This document shows positions 27,165 through 36,196 of a stretch of DNA of 64,000 nt, piece by piece (position 1 is the first letter of the stretch; every line of letters starts with the position of its first letter). The stretch is from SIG459 sp045631645 (GTDB lineage: Bacteria; Bacillota; Clostridia; Oscillospirales; Oscillospiraceae), in assembly GCA_045631645.1 (NCBI GenBank), contig JAZQVC010000004.1, positions 1 through 64,000 of the forward strand, read 5' to 3'. Position numbers and translations under genes: made by a program. Below the pieces are notes generated by a model. The model saw only the letters and a program-made list of their open reading frames with translations, ran no database searches and had not been told where the DNA came from.

Positions 27165-27767
27165 ATGAACTTATCCGAAAAAATCCAGACTCTCCGCAAG
27201 GAGAAAGGCTTGACTCAGGAGCAGTTTGCGGACATGCTTTATGTTTCACGCACCGCTGTTTCAAAATGGGAAAACGGCAGAGGAATGCCGGGGATGGACT
27301 CCCTGAAAATGATAGCAAAGGTGTTCGAGATTTCCATCGATGAGCTTCTTTGTGCGGAGGAGATAATCACAGCCGCCGAAAATGAAAATAATAGGAATAT
27401 AAATAGCTTCGCTTTGAAAATTGATGCCATTTTTAATCTTACTGCGGTGCTGAGCTTTTTCCTGCCCTTATATAAAGCGGAAGCGGAGGGGATTTTTTAC
27501 TGTGTTCCTCTCTATAGTTTTTCGGGCAGTTTTTACGCCCTTTATTGGATAATACCTATCCTTATGTTTGCCTGTGGTATTGCTCAGCTGTTTCTTTGCA
27601 AATTCGATAAGCTTAAACAAGGGGAATGCGCTTCATGGCTTGGTATAGCCTTGAATATAGCGGAAGTGTTTTTGCTTATCCTGAGCGCTCAGCCTTATCC
27701 GGCAATGGGATTTTTTGCCCTTTTACTAATTAAGAGCTATGTGGTGCTGATAAGGAGAGAAAAATGA
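27165..27767 (+). CDS. XRE-family regulator with membrane domain
   Basis: A 200-residue protein. Residues 1-62 are a Cro/CI-type HTH (LSEKIQTLRKEKGLTQEQF, YVSRTAVSKWENGRGMPGMD). Residues about 82-198 contain four hydrophobic segments (for example IFNLTAVLSFFLPLY and YWIIPILMFACGIAQLFLC), so DNA binding would occur at the membrane. This architecture is known in Firmicutes but its signals are not. The last base pairs overlap the PAP2-like gene by 4 bases (ATGA), so both are translationally coupled and probably act together. GGGGAGAGGAC precedes the ATG. Confidence 0.8.
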   Translation: MNLSEKIQTLRKEKGLTQEQFADMLYVSRTAVSKWENGRGMPGMDSLKMIAKVFEISIDELLCAEEIITAAENENNRNINSFALKIDAIFNLTAVLSFFLPLYKAEAEGIFYCVPLYSFSGSFYALYWIIPILMFACGIAQLFLCKFDKLKQGECASWLGIALNIAEVFLLILSAQPYPAMGFFALLLIKSYVVLIRREK

Positions 27768-28426
27768 GAAGCTTAGTCAAAAGAAAATTTATACCTGCCG
27801 TGGTGCTTTTTGCCCTTTTTGTTCTCTTCACCATTTCTCTTCGCTACGTAGACGTTCGCCCGGTTGGACCGCTGGGCTCATTAGTGGGCTACGGGGGTCT
27901 TAATAAGGCTTTTCACGAATTTTTCGGTGTGAACATGGCTCTTTATGTGATAAGCGACTGGGCGGGTGTTGCTGCAATTGCGCTGGCCTTTTGCTTCGCC
28001 GTGGTGGGCTTGGTGCAGTGGCTCAAAAGAAAGAGCATAAAAAAGGTTGACCAATGTATTCTCGCTTTGGGCGGGTTTTATATCCTCGTTTTTGCGGCGT
28101 ACGCCTTCTTTGAGTTTTGCGTGGTGAATTACCGTCCTGTACTCATAAACAGCATTTTGGAGGCGTCTTATCCATCCTCAACCACTATGCTTGCCTTATG
28201 TGTATTTCCAAGTGCCATGATGATTTTCCACCGTGTTATTGGGCGGATAAAAACCCGCTTTTTCATAAACTTCCTCTGTCTTCTTTTGACGGTGTTTATG
28301 CTCATCCTTCGCATCTTAAGCGGAGTGCATTGGATAACAGATATATTTGGAGGAATACTTTTCAGCGTGTCCGCGCTTTTGCTTTTATCTTTTGCTTTGA
28401 ATGCAATCAGCCGCAATAAAGAATAA
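27764..28426 (+). CDS. PAP2-like membrane protein with altered active site
   Basis: A 220-residue protein with about six membrane segments. Its C-terminal half matches the PAP2 phosphatase superfamily: VNYRPVL for motif C1, EASYPSSTTML for C2 and RILSGVHWITDIFGG for C3. C3 is complete (Arg, His nucleophile, Asp). In C1 the usual Lys seven residues before Arg-Pro is absent, and C2 reads Pro-Ser-Ser-Thr instead of Pro-Ser-Gly-His, so the general-acid His is missing. It may therefore be a divergent lipid phosphatase or have lost activity. It overlaps the upstream regulator gene by 4 bases and is followed by a terminator. Confidence 0.7.
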   Translation: MRSLVKRKFIPAVVLFALFVLFTISLRYVDVRPVGPLGSLVGYGGLNKAFHEFFGVNMALYVISDWAGVAAIALAFCFAVVGLVQWLKRKSIKKVDQCILALGGFYILVFAAYAFFEFCVVNYRPVLINSILEASYPSSTTMLALCVFPSAMMIFHRVIGRIKTRFFINFLCLLLTVFMLILRILSGVHWITDIFGGILFSVSALLLLSFALNAISRNKE

Positions 28427-28440
28427 AAATTATCCCCAAT

Positions 28441-28474
28441 GAACGGGCTGTGCCTTTGCACAGTCCGTTTTTTG
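28441..28474 (+). terminator. Terminator of the XRE-PAP2 pair
   Basis: AACGGGCTGTGC (28442-28453) pairs with GCACAGTCCGTT (28458-28469) through one G-T pair, followed by TTTT. It begins 15 bases after the stop codon. Confidence 0.85.
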
Positions 28475-28508
28475 CATTAAAACGACGGTATATACATTTA
28501 AATAGCGA

Positions 28509-28541
28509 TTGACAACTCAACGGGGGCTGGTGTAGTATAAT
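28509..28541 (+). promoter_or_regulatory. Promoter of the trmH-type gene and downstream operon
   Basis: Perfect TTGACA at 28509-28514 with TAGTAT (28533-28538) at 18 bases; TATAAT at 28536-28541 is a better hexamer but would need 21-base spacing. Given the long co-directional run that follows, this is probably the first promoter of the 28.6-37.2 kb operon. Confidence 0.6.
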
Positions 28542-28600
28542 CCATGATTTTACTATTATAATGTATAATTGCTATTGCTATGTTCAAATTTGGAGGAAAA

Positions 28601-29344
28601 ATGGAAAAGCTCAGCTCAAGACAAAATAAAATAATTGCTCATGTCCGTAAGCTGGGCAGCGACAAGGCTTACCGTTATCAGCAGGGCGAAGCGGTATGCG
28701 ACGGTATCAAGCTTCTTCGCGAAGCGCTTATGTGGGGCGTTGAGATAACTGCCGTACTGTGGGCGGAGGAGGCAGCCATGTCTCTTCCCGATGGCATCCG
28801 CCAGTACATTGTGTCTCAGGAGCTTATAGACTACGCCTCTCCCCTTAAAAACAGTCAGGGAGCGCTTTTCACTTTCCGTATGCCCCAATGGAGCATGGCA
28901 GAGCCGGGAAGAAGCCTTGTTCTTGAAACTGTTCAGGATCCCGGCAATCTGGGCACTATCCTGCGCACAGCAAATGCCCTTAATATGGACAGCGTTATTC
29001 TCACAGGAGATTGCGCAGATATATATAACCCCAAGACAATCCGCGCTGCCATGGGCGCCGTTTTCCGCCAGAAGGTTCTTCGCATGGAGCGCAGGGAAAT
29101 GAAAGATTATCTTTCCAAATGGGGAATAAGCCTTTATGGCGCCGCTCTTTCCGATTCTTCAAAGGATATACGCAGCATAGGTCTTGAGAAGGCTGCTGTT
29201 GCTATCGGAAGCGAGGGTAAGGGGCTTTCCGATGAGCTTCTCGCTCTTTGCGATGGTCAGGTTATCATCCCCATGAACGAACAGTGCGAATCTCTCAACG
29301 CGGGAGTTGCGGCTGCAATAGTGATGTGGGAACTCACCCGCTGA
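28601..29344 (+). CDS. TrmH/SpoU-family RNA 2'-O-methyltransferase
   Basis: A 247-residue SPOUT methyltransferase. The N-terminal 80 residues form the L30e-like substrate-binding domain (SSRQNKIIAHVRKLG at the start). The knot motifs are DPGNLGTILRTA, VAIGSEGKGLS and IPMNEQCESLNAGVAAAIVM. It transfers a methyl group from S-adenosylmethionine to a ribose in rRNA or tRNA; the site is not predictable (RlmB-like proteins are the closest type). ATG 28601 with TGGAGG upstream is preferred to ATG 28580, which precedes that site. Confidence 0.88.
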   Translation: MEKLSSRQNKIIAHVRKLGSDKAYRYQQGEAVCDGIKLLREALMWGVEITAVLWAEEAAMSLPDGIRQYIVSQELIDYASPLKNSQGALFTFRMPQWSMAEPGRSLVLETVQDPGNLGTILRTANALNMDSVILTGDCADIYNPKTIRAAMGAVFRQKVLRMERREMKDYLSKWGISLYGAALSDSSKDIRSIGLEKAAVAIGSEGKGLSDELLALCDGQVIIPMNEQCESLNAGVAAAIVMWELTR

Positions 29345-29358
29345 AAGGGGAGGAGCTT

Positions 29359-30588
29359 ATGAGTCTTGTTCATTGGATTTGGTTCGCTGAAAAGCGCCTG
29401 AGCTATAAGACGGAGAAGCTGTTGCTGGAAAGCAAAACCGACCCTGCCAATATTTTCTATTCTCAAAGTGATGAGCTGGAGAAAATGGGAATAGCGGGAG
29501 AAGAACTTCAAAAGCTTCTCGATAAGGAGCTCAGTCACGCTGATAATATAATCGGACGCTGCGCCGAGAAAAATGTCAGCATAATCACCATTCAGGATGC
29601 GGTCTATCCTCAGCGCCTTAAAAACATCGCAGACCCTCCCTTGGTTCTTTATGTGAAGGGACATCTGCCCAGCGTGGACACAGAGCCTGTGATAGCCGTT
29701 GTGGGCACAAGAAAATGCACTTTCTACGGCGAGAAAATCACAAGGGATATTTCCTATGAGATGGCGGCAAGAGGAGCTACCATCTGTACAGGACTTGCAG
29801 AAGGAATAGATTCCCGCGCTGCGGAAGCGGCCTTGATGGCAGGGGGACAGGTTATCGGCGTTCTCGGAACTGCCATCGACGAGGTGTTTCCAAAGTTCAA
29901 CCGCGGCCTTTTTGATGATGTTGCAGCAAGAGGCGCTCTTATAAGCGAGTATGCTCCTGGCTATCCCGGCAGCAAGCTGGCCTTTCCCCGAAGAAACCGC
30001 ATTATTGCGGGTCTTTCTTTGGCGGTTGTTGTTCCCGAAGCTCCCGAGCGCAGCGGCGCGCTTATAACTGTGCGCCATGCCCTTGAAAACGGACGGGATG
30101 TTTTTGCCGTTCCTTCCAATGCCGATTCCAAAGAAGGCAAGGGCAGCAACACTCTTATTCAGGAGGGCGCAGGCCTTGTTATGCGGGGCTGGGATGTTTT
30201 GAGAGAATATAAGGAGCTTTTCCCGGATAAGATTTCCGAGAAAGGACCTGAGAAAATCCCTGATCAGCGCTATGTTCCCGAAGCAAAGCAAGAAATTCCC
30301 CAAGAGGCAAAGCCTTTGAAGGAAGAACCGGGAAAGGGATTTTTCAAGTTCCGCGTTCCTGTGAGAAAAGCAAAAAACGAAAATCTGGCTTCTCAGCTTT
30401 CTTCCCTCAGCGAAAATCAGCTTAAAATAGTAGCAGTGATGACAAAACCGTCCATGCATGTGGACGATATAATTGATCTTTCCGCAATGCCGGCATCATT
30501 GGTTCTCAGCGAACTTACCATGCTCCAGATAAAGGGCTATGTAAGTCAGGAATCCGGCAAGCGTTTTACATTGAACATAACAAAGTGA
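29359..30588 (+). CDS. dprA: DNA-processing protein DprA
   Basis: A 409-residue DprA. After an N-terminal helical domain (about 1-100) comes the Rossmann-like core with VGTRKCTFYG, GLAEGIDSRAAEAAL and FPRRNRIIAGLS, then a winged-helix C-terminal domain (about 340-405, SEDNQLK-type start and VDDIIDLSAMPASLVLSEL). DprA binds incoming single-stranded DNA and loads RecA in natural transformation; in many non-transforming Clostridia it is kept, and no competence gene lies nearby. GGGGAGGAG precedes the ATG, 14 bases after the methyltransferase gene. The long in-frame extension to 29248 overlaps the previous gene and is not real. Confidence 0.93.
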   Translation: MSLVHWIWFAEKRLSYKTEKLLLESKTDPANIFYSQSDELEKMGIAGEELQKLLDKELSHADNIIGRCAEKNVSIITIQDAVYPQRLKNIADPPLVLYVKGHLPSVDTEPVIAVVGTRKCTFYGEKITRDISYEMAARGATICTGLAEGIDSRAAEAALMAGGQVIGVLGTAIDEVFPKFNRGLFDDVAARGALISEYAPGYPGSKLAFPRRNRIIAGLSLAVVVPEAPERSGALITVRHALENGRDVFAVPSNADSKEGKGSNTLIQEGAGLVMRGWDVLREYKELFPDKISEKGPEKIPDQRYVPEAKQEIPQEAKPLKEEPGKGFFKFRVPVRKAKNENLASQLSSLSENQLKIVAVMTKPSMHVDDIIDLSAMPASLVLSELTMLQIKGYVSQESGKRFTLNITK

Positions 30589-30598
30589 GGAATTCAAA

Positions 30599-32833
30599 AT
30601 GGCAAAAGCAAAGACGAATCTTGTGATCGTCGAATCTCCTGCCAAGGCAAGGACCATAGAGAAATATTTGGGCAGTGATTATAAGGTTATCGCATCCATG
30701 GGTCATCTTCGTGACCTGCCCAAGAGCACTCTGGGTGTGGATATTGAAAACGATTTCGAGCCTCTTTATCAGAGCGTTGCAGGCCGCGAGGCAACTATTG
30801 CCGAGCTGCGCAAAAGCTCAAAGAGCGCTGAAAGAGTTTATCTCGCAACCGACCCTGACCGTGAAGGCGAAGCCATATCCTGGCATCTCAAGGAGCTTCT
30901 TGAGCTCAGCGATGAGAAGGCACGCCGCGTAACCTTTAACGAGATCACCAAAAAGGTTGTAACCGAGAGCATAGCCTCTCCCCGTGATATAGACATCAAT
31001 CTTGTTGACGCACAGCAGGCAAGACGAATTCTTGACCGCCTTGTGGGCTATAAGCTTTCTCCGCTGCTCTGGCGCAAGCTTGGCAGACCCCGCCTCAGCG
31101 CAGGTCGTGTTCAGTCTGTTGCAACCCGTATGGTTGTGGACAGAGAAAACGAGATAAGAGAGTTCGTTGCCGAGGAATATTGGCTGCTGGACGCTCATCT
31201 CGAGCGCATTGCTCCCAATGAAGGCTCTTTCGTTGCCCGTTATCACGGCACAGCGGATAAGAAGCTGGAGCTCACTTCCGAGGAAGAAGTAAACAAAGTT
31301 TTGAGTGACGTTGAGGGCAAGAATTTCGAAATCAACTCCGTAAAGCGCGGAGAGAAACAGCGCTCTCCCTCTCCTCCCTTTATAACCTCCACTCTGCAGC
31401 AGGAGGCTTCCCGCCGTCTTGGCATGACCCCTGTGCGCACCATGAGTGTGGCTCAGCAGCTTTATGAAGGAATTGATATTGACGGCTACGGCACCGTGGG
31501 TCTTATTACCTATATGCGTACCGACTCTCTGCGCATTTCCGATGAGGCTCTTGCAAGCGCTAAAAGCTATATACTGGAGCATTACGGTCCCCAGTATTAC
31601 CCCTCCAAGACCCGCGTTTTCAAGACCAAGGCAGGCGCTCAGGATGCCCATGAAGCAATCCGCCCCTCCAATATCAATCTTTCTCCCGAACTTATAAAGA
31701 AAAATCTCACCGGCGATCAGTATCGCCTTTACCGCCTCATTTGGGGTCGTTTCACCGCAAGCCAGATGGCAAATGCGGTTTATGACAATGTTGTCATCGA
31801 TGCTGAGGCTGCGGGACATGTTTTCCGCGCCAATCATTCCGAGGTGAAGTTCCCCGGCTACACCGCTCTTTACGAGGAAAGCCGCGACGAGGAAACTGCT
31901 GAAATCAGAAAGCCTCTGCCCAACCTTAACGAGGGCGAGAAGGTTTCCGCTTCCAAATTTGCTAAGGAGCAGCGCTTCACCCAGCCTCCTTCCCGCTATA
32001 CCGAGGCAACCCTTATCAGAGCTCTTGAGGAAAAAGGCATTGGCCGTCCTTCCACCTATGCACCCACAATCGGCACTATTACAAGCCGCGAGTATGTTGT
32101 AAAAGAAGGCCGCTATCTTAAACCCACTCCTTTGGGCGAAGTCGTAAACACTCTTATGAGCGACTATTTTAAGGACATTGTTGACCTTAAGTTCACCGCC
32201 CGTATGGAAGAGAGCCTTGATGAAATCGAGTCCGGTGATAAGAACTGGAAGGGCGTACTCCGAGAGTTCTACGGCAGCTTTGATGAAGAACTGGAGAGCG
32301 CCGAAAAGGCTCTTGAAGGCAAGCATCTTAAAGTTCCCGACGAAGTAAGCGAAGAGCTTTGCGATGTCTGCGGAAAGCAGATGGTTGTCAAAAACGGACG
32401 TTTCGGACGTTTCCTTGCCTGCCCTGGTTTCCCCGAATGCACCTTCACAAAGCCCATAGTTGTTGAGATGCCCGGTAAATGCCCCAAGTGCGGCGGAAGA
32501 ATCCTCAAGCGTACCAGCAAGAAGGGTTATACCTATTATGCCTGCGAAAAGGGCGCCGATTGCGGATTCATGACATGGAGCGTTCCTGTTAAGGAGTTTT
32601 GCCCCGAATGCGGTAAAACCCTTTTCAAGCTGGCAGGAAAGGGAAAGAAAAAGCCCTTCTGCATAAATGAAGAATGCTCCGCCTTCCTTCCCGAGGATCA
32701 GAGAGGCTATAAGAAAAAGCCTGCCGAGACCGAGGGAGAAGCTTCTGAGAGCAAGAAAAGCACAGCAAAGAAAGCGCCTGCCAAAAAGCCCGCTGCAAAG
32801 CGCGGAAGAAAAAGCAGCGCAGCCAAGGAGTAA
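30599..32833 (+). CDS. topA: DNA topoisomerase I
   Basis: A 744-residue type IA topoisomerase that relaxes negative supercoils. The TOPRIM domain starts LVIVESPAKARTIEKYLG (with catalytic Glu) and holds the ATDPDREGEAISWHL metal site; the active tyrosine is in GLITYMRTDS (about residue 304). Three C-terminal zinc ribbons follow (CDVCGKQ..CPGFPEC, CPKCGGR..CEKGADC, CPECGKT..CINEEC), then a Lys/Ala-rich basic tail (KKAPAKKPAAKRGRK). The dprA-topA-trmFO order is common in Firmicutes. Translation starts 10 bases after dprA. Confidence 0.97.
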   Translation: MAKAKTNLVIVESPAKARTIEKYLGSDYKVIASMGHLRDLPKSTLGVDIENDFEPLYQSVAGREATIAELRKSSKSAERVYLATDPDREGEAISWHLKELLELSDEKARRVTFNEITKKVVTESIASPRDIDINLVDAQQARRILDRLVGYKLSPLLWRKLGRPRLSAGRVQSVATRMVVDRENEIREFVAEEYWLLDAHLERIAPNEGSFVARYHGTADKKLELTSEEEVNKVLSDVEGKNFEINSVKRGEKQRSPSPPFITSTLQQEASRRLGMTPVRTMSVAQQLYEGIDIDGYGTVGLITYMRTDSLRISDEALASAKSYILEHYGPQYYPSKTRVFKTKAGAQDAHEAIRPSNINLSPELIKKNLTGDQYRLYRLIWGRFTASQMANAVYDNVVIDAEAAGHVFRANHSEVKFPGYTALYEESRDEETAEIRKPLPNLNEGEKVSASKFAKEQRFTQPPSRYTEATLIRALEEKGIGRPSTYAPTIGTITSREYVVKEGRYLKPTPLGEVVNTLMSDYFKDIVDLKFTARMEESLDEIESGDKNWKGVLREFYGSFDEELESAEKALEGKHLKVPDEVSEELCDVCGKQMVVKNGRFGRFLACPGFPECTFTKPIVVEMPGKCPKCGGRILKRTSKKGYTYYACEKGADCGFMTWSVPVKEFCPECGKTLFKLAGKGKKKPFCINEECSAFLPEDQRGYKKKPAETEGEASESKKSTAKKAPAKKPAAKRGRKSSAAKE

Positions 32834-32836
32834 GCC

Positions 32837-34150
32837 ATGGAATATCAAGTAACTGTTATAGGTGCGGGACTTGCCGGCTGCGAATGCGCATGGCAGATGG
32901 CTCAAAGAGGAATAAAGGTTCGTCTTTTTGAGATGAAGCCCAACAAAAAAACTCCCGCCCATGTTTCAAATGATTTTGCGGAGCTGGTATGCTCTAACTC
33001 TTTCAGAGGCGATGACCTTTCCAATGCGGTGGGTCTTCTTAAGGAAGAGCTGAGAAGACTGGACAGCCTCATTATGAAGTGCGCCGATGCTAACCGCGTT
33101 CCTGCCGGCGGCGCTCTTGCCGTTGACCGCGAGGGCTATGCGCGAATGGTCACCGAGCATATAAAAAAACACCCCAACATAAGTCTTGTTGAGGAGGAGA
33201 TCACAGAGATACCCGAGGGTGAGGTTGTAATTGCTTCCGGTCCTCTCACCAGTGACGCATTGGCAGAAAAAATTGCCGAGCTTTGCCCTGATAGTGACCT
33301 CCATTTTTATGATGCCGCAGCCCCCATCGTTATGCTGGATAGCATAGATATGGAAAGCGCCTTTTATGCCTCCCGTTATGACAAGGGAACTGCCGACTAT
33401 ATCAACTGCCCCATGGACAAGGAAGAATATCTTGCCTTCTGGAGAGAGCTTTGCTCTGCCGAGGAGGCCGCTGTCCACGGCTTTGATGACGGCGGAGTTT
33501 TCGAAGGCTGCATGCCTGTTGAGGTAATGGCGAGAAGAGGAGAGGATACCCTCCGCTTCGGTCCTTTGAAGCCTGTGGGTCTCATTGATCCCAGAAACGG
33601 AAAGGAAAACTATGCTGTTGTTCAGCTGCGCAGAGATAATGCGGAAGGAACGATTTATAACATAGTTGGTTTCCAGACCCATCTCAGATTCCCCGAGCAG
33701 AAGAGAGTTTTCTCTATGATACCTGCTCTCAAAAATGCTGAATTTGTTCGATATGGCGTTATGCACCGCAACACATATCTCAACTCTCCAACACTTCTGG
33801 ACCGCTACTACAGGCTTAAAAACCAGCCGAGAATTTCCTTTGCCGGACAGATGACAGGTGTTGAGGGTTATGTGGAATCCTGCGCCAGCGGTATGCTTGT
33901 GGGCATTGAAACCGCAAGACGTATTCTCGGCAAGGAAGCCGTTGACTTCCCTCAGGAAACTGCTGTGGGCGCTCTCGGACTTTATGTTTCCGGCGGCAGC
34001 GTAAGCGGAAATTTCCAGCCTATGAACATAAACTTCGGCATAATAACTCCCCTTGGTTACAGAGTTAAGGGTAAGCGCAACAAGAATGCCGAAATAAGCA
34101 AAAGAGGCCTTGAGATATTGGATAAGCTCAAGGAAGAGAAAGAGATATAA
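32837..34150 (+). CDS. trmFO: Folate/FAD-dependent tRNA (uracil-54-C5)-methyltransferase
   Basis: A 437-residue TrmFO. The FAD-binding Rossmann motif VIGAGLAGCECAWQMA is at the N-terminus, followed by ELVCSNSFRGDD with its conserved Cys. It makes ribothymidine 54 in the T-loop of tRNA with methylene-tetrahydrofolate as carbon donor, the route used by most Gram-positive bacteria instead of TrmA. Residues about 330-350 carry GQMTGVEGYVESCASG. AAGGAG lies 6 bases before the ATG, and the gap to topA is 3 bases. Confidence 0.96.
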   Translation: MEYQVTVIGAGLAGCECAWQMAQRGIKVRLFEMKPNKKTPAHVSNDFAELVCSNSFRGDDLSNAVGLLKEELRRLDSLIMKCADANRVPAGGALAVDREGYARMVTEHIKKHPNISLVEEEITEIPEGEVVIASGPLTSDALAEKIAELCPDSDLHFYDAAAPIVMLDSIDMESAFYASRYDKGTADYINCPMDKEEYLAFWRELCSAEEAAVHGFDDGGVFEGCMPVEVMARRGEDTLRFGPLKPVGLIDPRNGKENYAVVQLRRDNAEGTIYNIVGFQTHLRFPEQKRVFSMIPALKNAEFVRYGVMHRNTYLNSPTLLDRYYRLKNQPRISFAGQMTGVEGYVESCASGMLVGIETARRILGKEAVDFPQETAVGALGLYVSGGSVSGNFQPMNINFGIITPLGYRVKGKRNKNAEISKRGLEILDKLKEEKEI

Positions 34151-34192
34151 ACCCATCTTCCGAAACAGATAATAAAGAAAGTGGGAAAGTAA

Positions 34193-35212
34193 ATGAAAAT
34201 TATAATTGATGCAATGGGCGGAGATAACGCCCCTTCCGAAATCGTCAAAGGCGCAGTTGAAGCCCAGAAGGAATTCGGAGTTGACATAACTCTTGTGGGC
34301 GTTGAGGAACAGGTTCGTCAGTGCCTCGCTGAGTGCGGTGGTGCGGATAATGAACATATCTGCGTTGTCAACGCAACCGAGGTAGTTGATATGCATGATG
34401 AACCCTCCATGGCCTGCCGCAGAAAAAAGGATAGCTCCATGACTGTGGGTCTCAATCTTCTCAGCAAGGGTGAGGGCGATGCCTTCATTTCCGCCGGAAG
34501 CACCGGAGCACTGCTCACCGGCGCAACGCTGATAGTAAAGCGTATTCGCGGAATTCGCCGCGCCTGCTTCTGCCCTGTAATCCCCAATGGAAACAAGGGC
34601 GTTGTGCTTATCGACTGCGGCGCAAATGTGGACTGCACATCCGAATATCTTCTCCAGTTTGCCTATATGGGATCTTTCTATGCCTCTGCAATCAGCGGAG
34701 TTGAAAATCCCCGCGTGGGACTTCTCAATAACGGCAGCGAGGACACCAAGGGTACCGAGCTTTGCAAGGAGACCTATGCACTCCTCCGCGAAGCCCATGA
34801 AGAGGGAAGAATCAATTTCATCGGCAACATTGAAGGCGGCGATGTTTTCAACGGCAAGGTTGATGTAATTGTCACCGATGGTTTCACCGGCAATATCCTT
34901 ATGAAGAGCATTGAGGGCACTGCCAAGTTCCTCATGAAGAAGATAAAGGGTGTTATGCTTGGCAGCCTGAAAAACAAGCTTGCCGCTCTTGTCATCAAGA
35001 AGGATATGGGTGCAATAAAGAGCCTTCTTGACCCCAATGAGGTTGGCGGAACTCCCTTCCTCGGCATCACCAAGCCTGTTATCAAGGCTCACGGCAGCTC
35101 CAATGCAAGAGCTATCCGTTCCGCCGTTATGCAGGCAATCAATATTGTTGAAAATGATATCAGCGGAAAGATTGCTGATAACATTGAATATATGAAACTT
35201 CGCAGTGAATAA
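34193..35212 (+). CDS. plsX: Phosphate acyltransferase PlsX
   Basis: A 339-residue PlsX, starting MKIIIDAMGGDNAPSEIVKG and containing ADNEHICVVNATEVVDMHD and the glycine-rich FISAGSTGALLTGATLIVKR. It converts acyl-ACP to acyl-phosphate, the donor for PlsY in phosphatidic acid synthesis. The acyl carrier protein gene follows after 26 bases, as in many Firmicutes, but the fabD-fabG genes often found between them are absent here. The FapR regulator is not adjacent. The start ATG has GGGAAAG upstream. Confidence 0.96.
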   Translation: MKIIIDAMGGDNAPSEIVKGAVEAQKEFGVDITLVGVEEQVRQCLAECGGADNEHICVVNATEVVDMHDEPSMACRRKKDSSMTVGLNLLSKGEGDAFISAGSTGALLTGATLIVKRIRGIRRACFCPVIPNGNKGVVLIDCGANVDCTSEYLLQFAYMGSFYASAISGVENPRVGLLNNGSEDTKGTELCKETYALLREAHEEGRINFIGNIEGGDVFNGKVDVIVTDGFTGNILMKSIEGTAKFLMKKIKGVMLGSLKNKLAALVIKKDMGAIKSLLDPNEVGGTPFLGITKPVIKAHGSSNARAIRSAVMQAINIVENDISGKIADNIEYMKLRSE

Positions 35213-35238
35213 ATTTTTGCTATGAAAGGAAAATGATC

Positions 35239-35472
35239 ATGATTTTTGAAACTATCAGAGCAATTATTGCAGAACAGTTCGGTATTTCTGCCGACGAAAT
35301 CACTATGGACACCAATATTCTCGAAGACCTCGGCGCTGACTCTCTTGACATCGTTGAGCTTTCCATGGCTATGGAAGGTGAGTTTGCTCTCGATGAGATG
35401 AAGGAAGAGGATCTCAAGGGCATTCAGACTGTTGGAGATCTTGTAGATTTCGTTGCTCACAACGCAAAGTAA
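35239..35472 (+). CDS. acpP: Acyl carrier protein
   Basis: A 77-residue acidic ACP. The phosphopantetheine attachment serine is in LGADSLDIVEL (about residue 37). It carries growing acyl chains in fatty-acid synthesis and hands them to PlsX. Two in-frame ATG codons exist; the second (35239) is 8 bases after AAAGGA, while the first (35233) is only 2 bases away, so the second is preferred and gives the standard family N-terminus MIFETIRAIIAEQF. Confidence 0.94.
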   Translation: MIFETIRAIIAEQFGISADEITMDTNILEDLGADSLDIVELSMAMEGEFALDEMKEEDLKGIQTVGDLVDFVAHNAK

Positions 35473-35524
35473 GAAAGACGGTTAAAAACCGATATTCCGT
35501 TTTCGGGAAAAGGGGGAAAAGTTC

Positions 35525-36196
35525 GTGAAGGAACTTCAGAAAAAACTGAATTACAGCTTCAGTGATAAGGAGCTTATTGCAACAGCCCTTACGCACTCCT
35601 CTTATGCCAATGAGCATCGTTGCCAGAGCAATGAGCGTCTTGAGTTTATTGGCGACAGTGTTCTTGGAATGGTTGTGGCTATGCATCTTTACAGAACTTT
35701 TCCCACGCTGCCCGAGGGAAAAATGACCCGTATGAGAGCAGAGCTTGTCTGCGAGCAAAGCCTTTGGGAAGTTGCGGATAAGCTTGGTTTCGGCGCTTAT
35801 CTCCGCCTCGGTAAGGGCGAGGCTCTCACGGGAGGCAGAGAGCGCCATAGCATCCTTGCAGACTGCGTGGAGGCGGTTATTGCCGCGCTTTACATAGACG
35901 GCGGATTTGAAGTGGCCAAAAAATTTGTGGATGACCATATTCTTTCCAAGCTTGAAAGCTTGGGCACAACCCCTGTCGGAGACTATAAAACACGCTTGCA
36001 GGAACTTGTTCAGAGATTCCATGGACAGAGCCTGAGCTATGAAATGCTCAGCGAAAGCGGTCCGGACCATATGAAAGTTTTCTGCGCCGCCGTTTATCTC
36101 AACGGAGAGATGATAGGTCAGGGAGAGGGACGCACCAAGAAGGAAGCAGAGCAAAATGCTGCTTCAAAAGCCTTGGAAGAACTTAAGGAAGAGTAA
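35525..36196 (+). CDS. rnc: Ribonuclease III
   Basis: A 223-residue RNase III. The catalytic signature NERLEFIGDSVLG (about residues 39-51) holds the metal-binding Glu and Asp, the second metal site is ADCVEAVIAALYIDGG, and a C-terminal double-stranded RNA-binding domain (about 152-220) ends GRTKKEAEQNAASKALEEL. It processes rRNA precursors and structured messages. The start is GTG 35525, with GGGGG and AAAGGGGGA just upstream. The stop overlaps the next ATG by one base. Confidence 0.95.
   Translation: MKELQKKLNYSFSDKELIATALTHSSYANEHRCQSNERLEFIGDSVLGMVVAMHLYRTFPTLPEGKMTRMRAELVCEQSLWEVADKLGFGAYLRLGKGEALTGGRERHSILADCVEAVIAALYIDGGFEVAKKFVDDHILSKLESLGTTPVGDYKTRLQELVQRFHGQSLSYEMLSESGPDHMKVFCAAVYLNGEMIGQGEGRTKKEAEQNAASKALEELKEE

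Noticed and set aside
28501..28520. A 12-base match (TTGACAACTCAA) between the trmH and rpoB promoter regions as a shared operator
   Set aside because: Half of it is simply the -35 consensus; the remaining six matching bases are too few to claim a common site.
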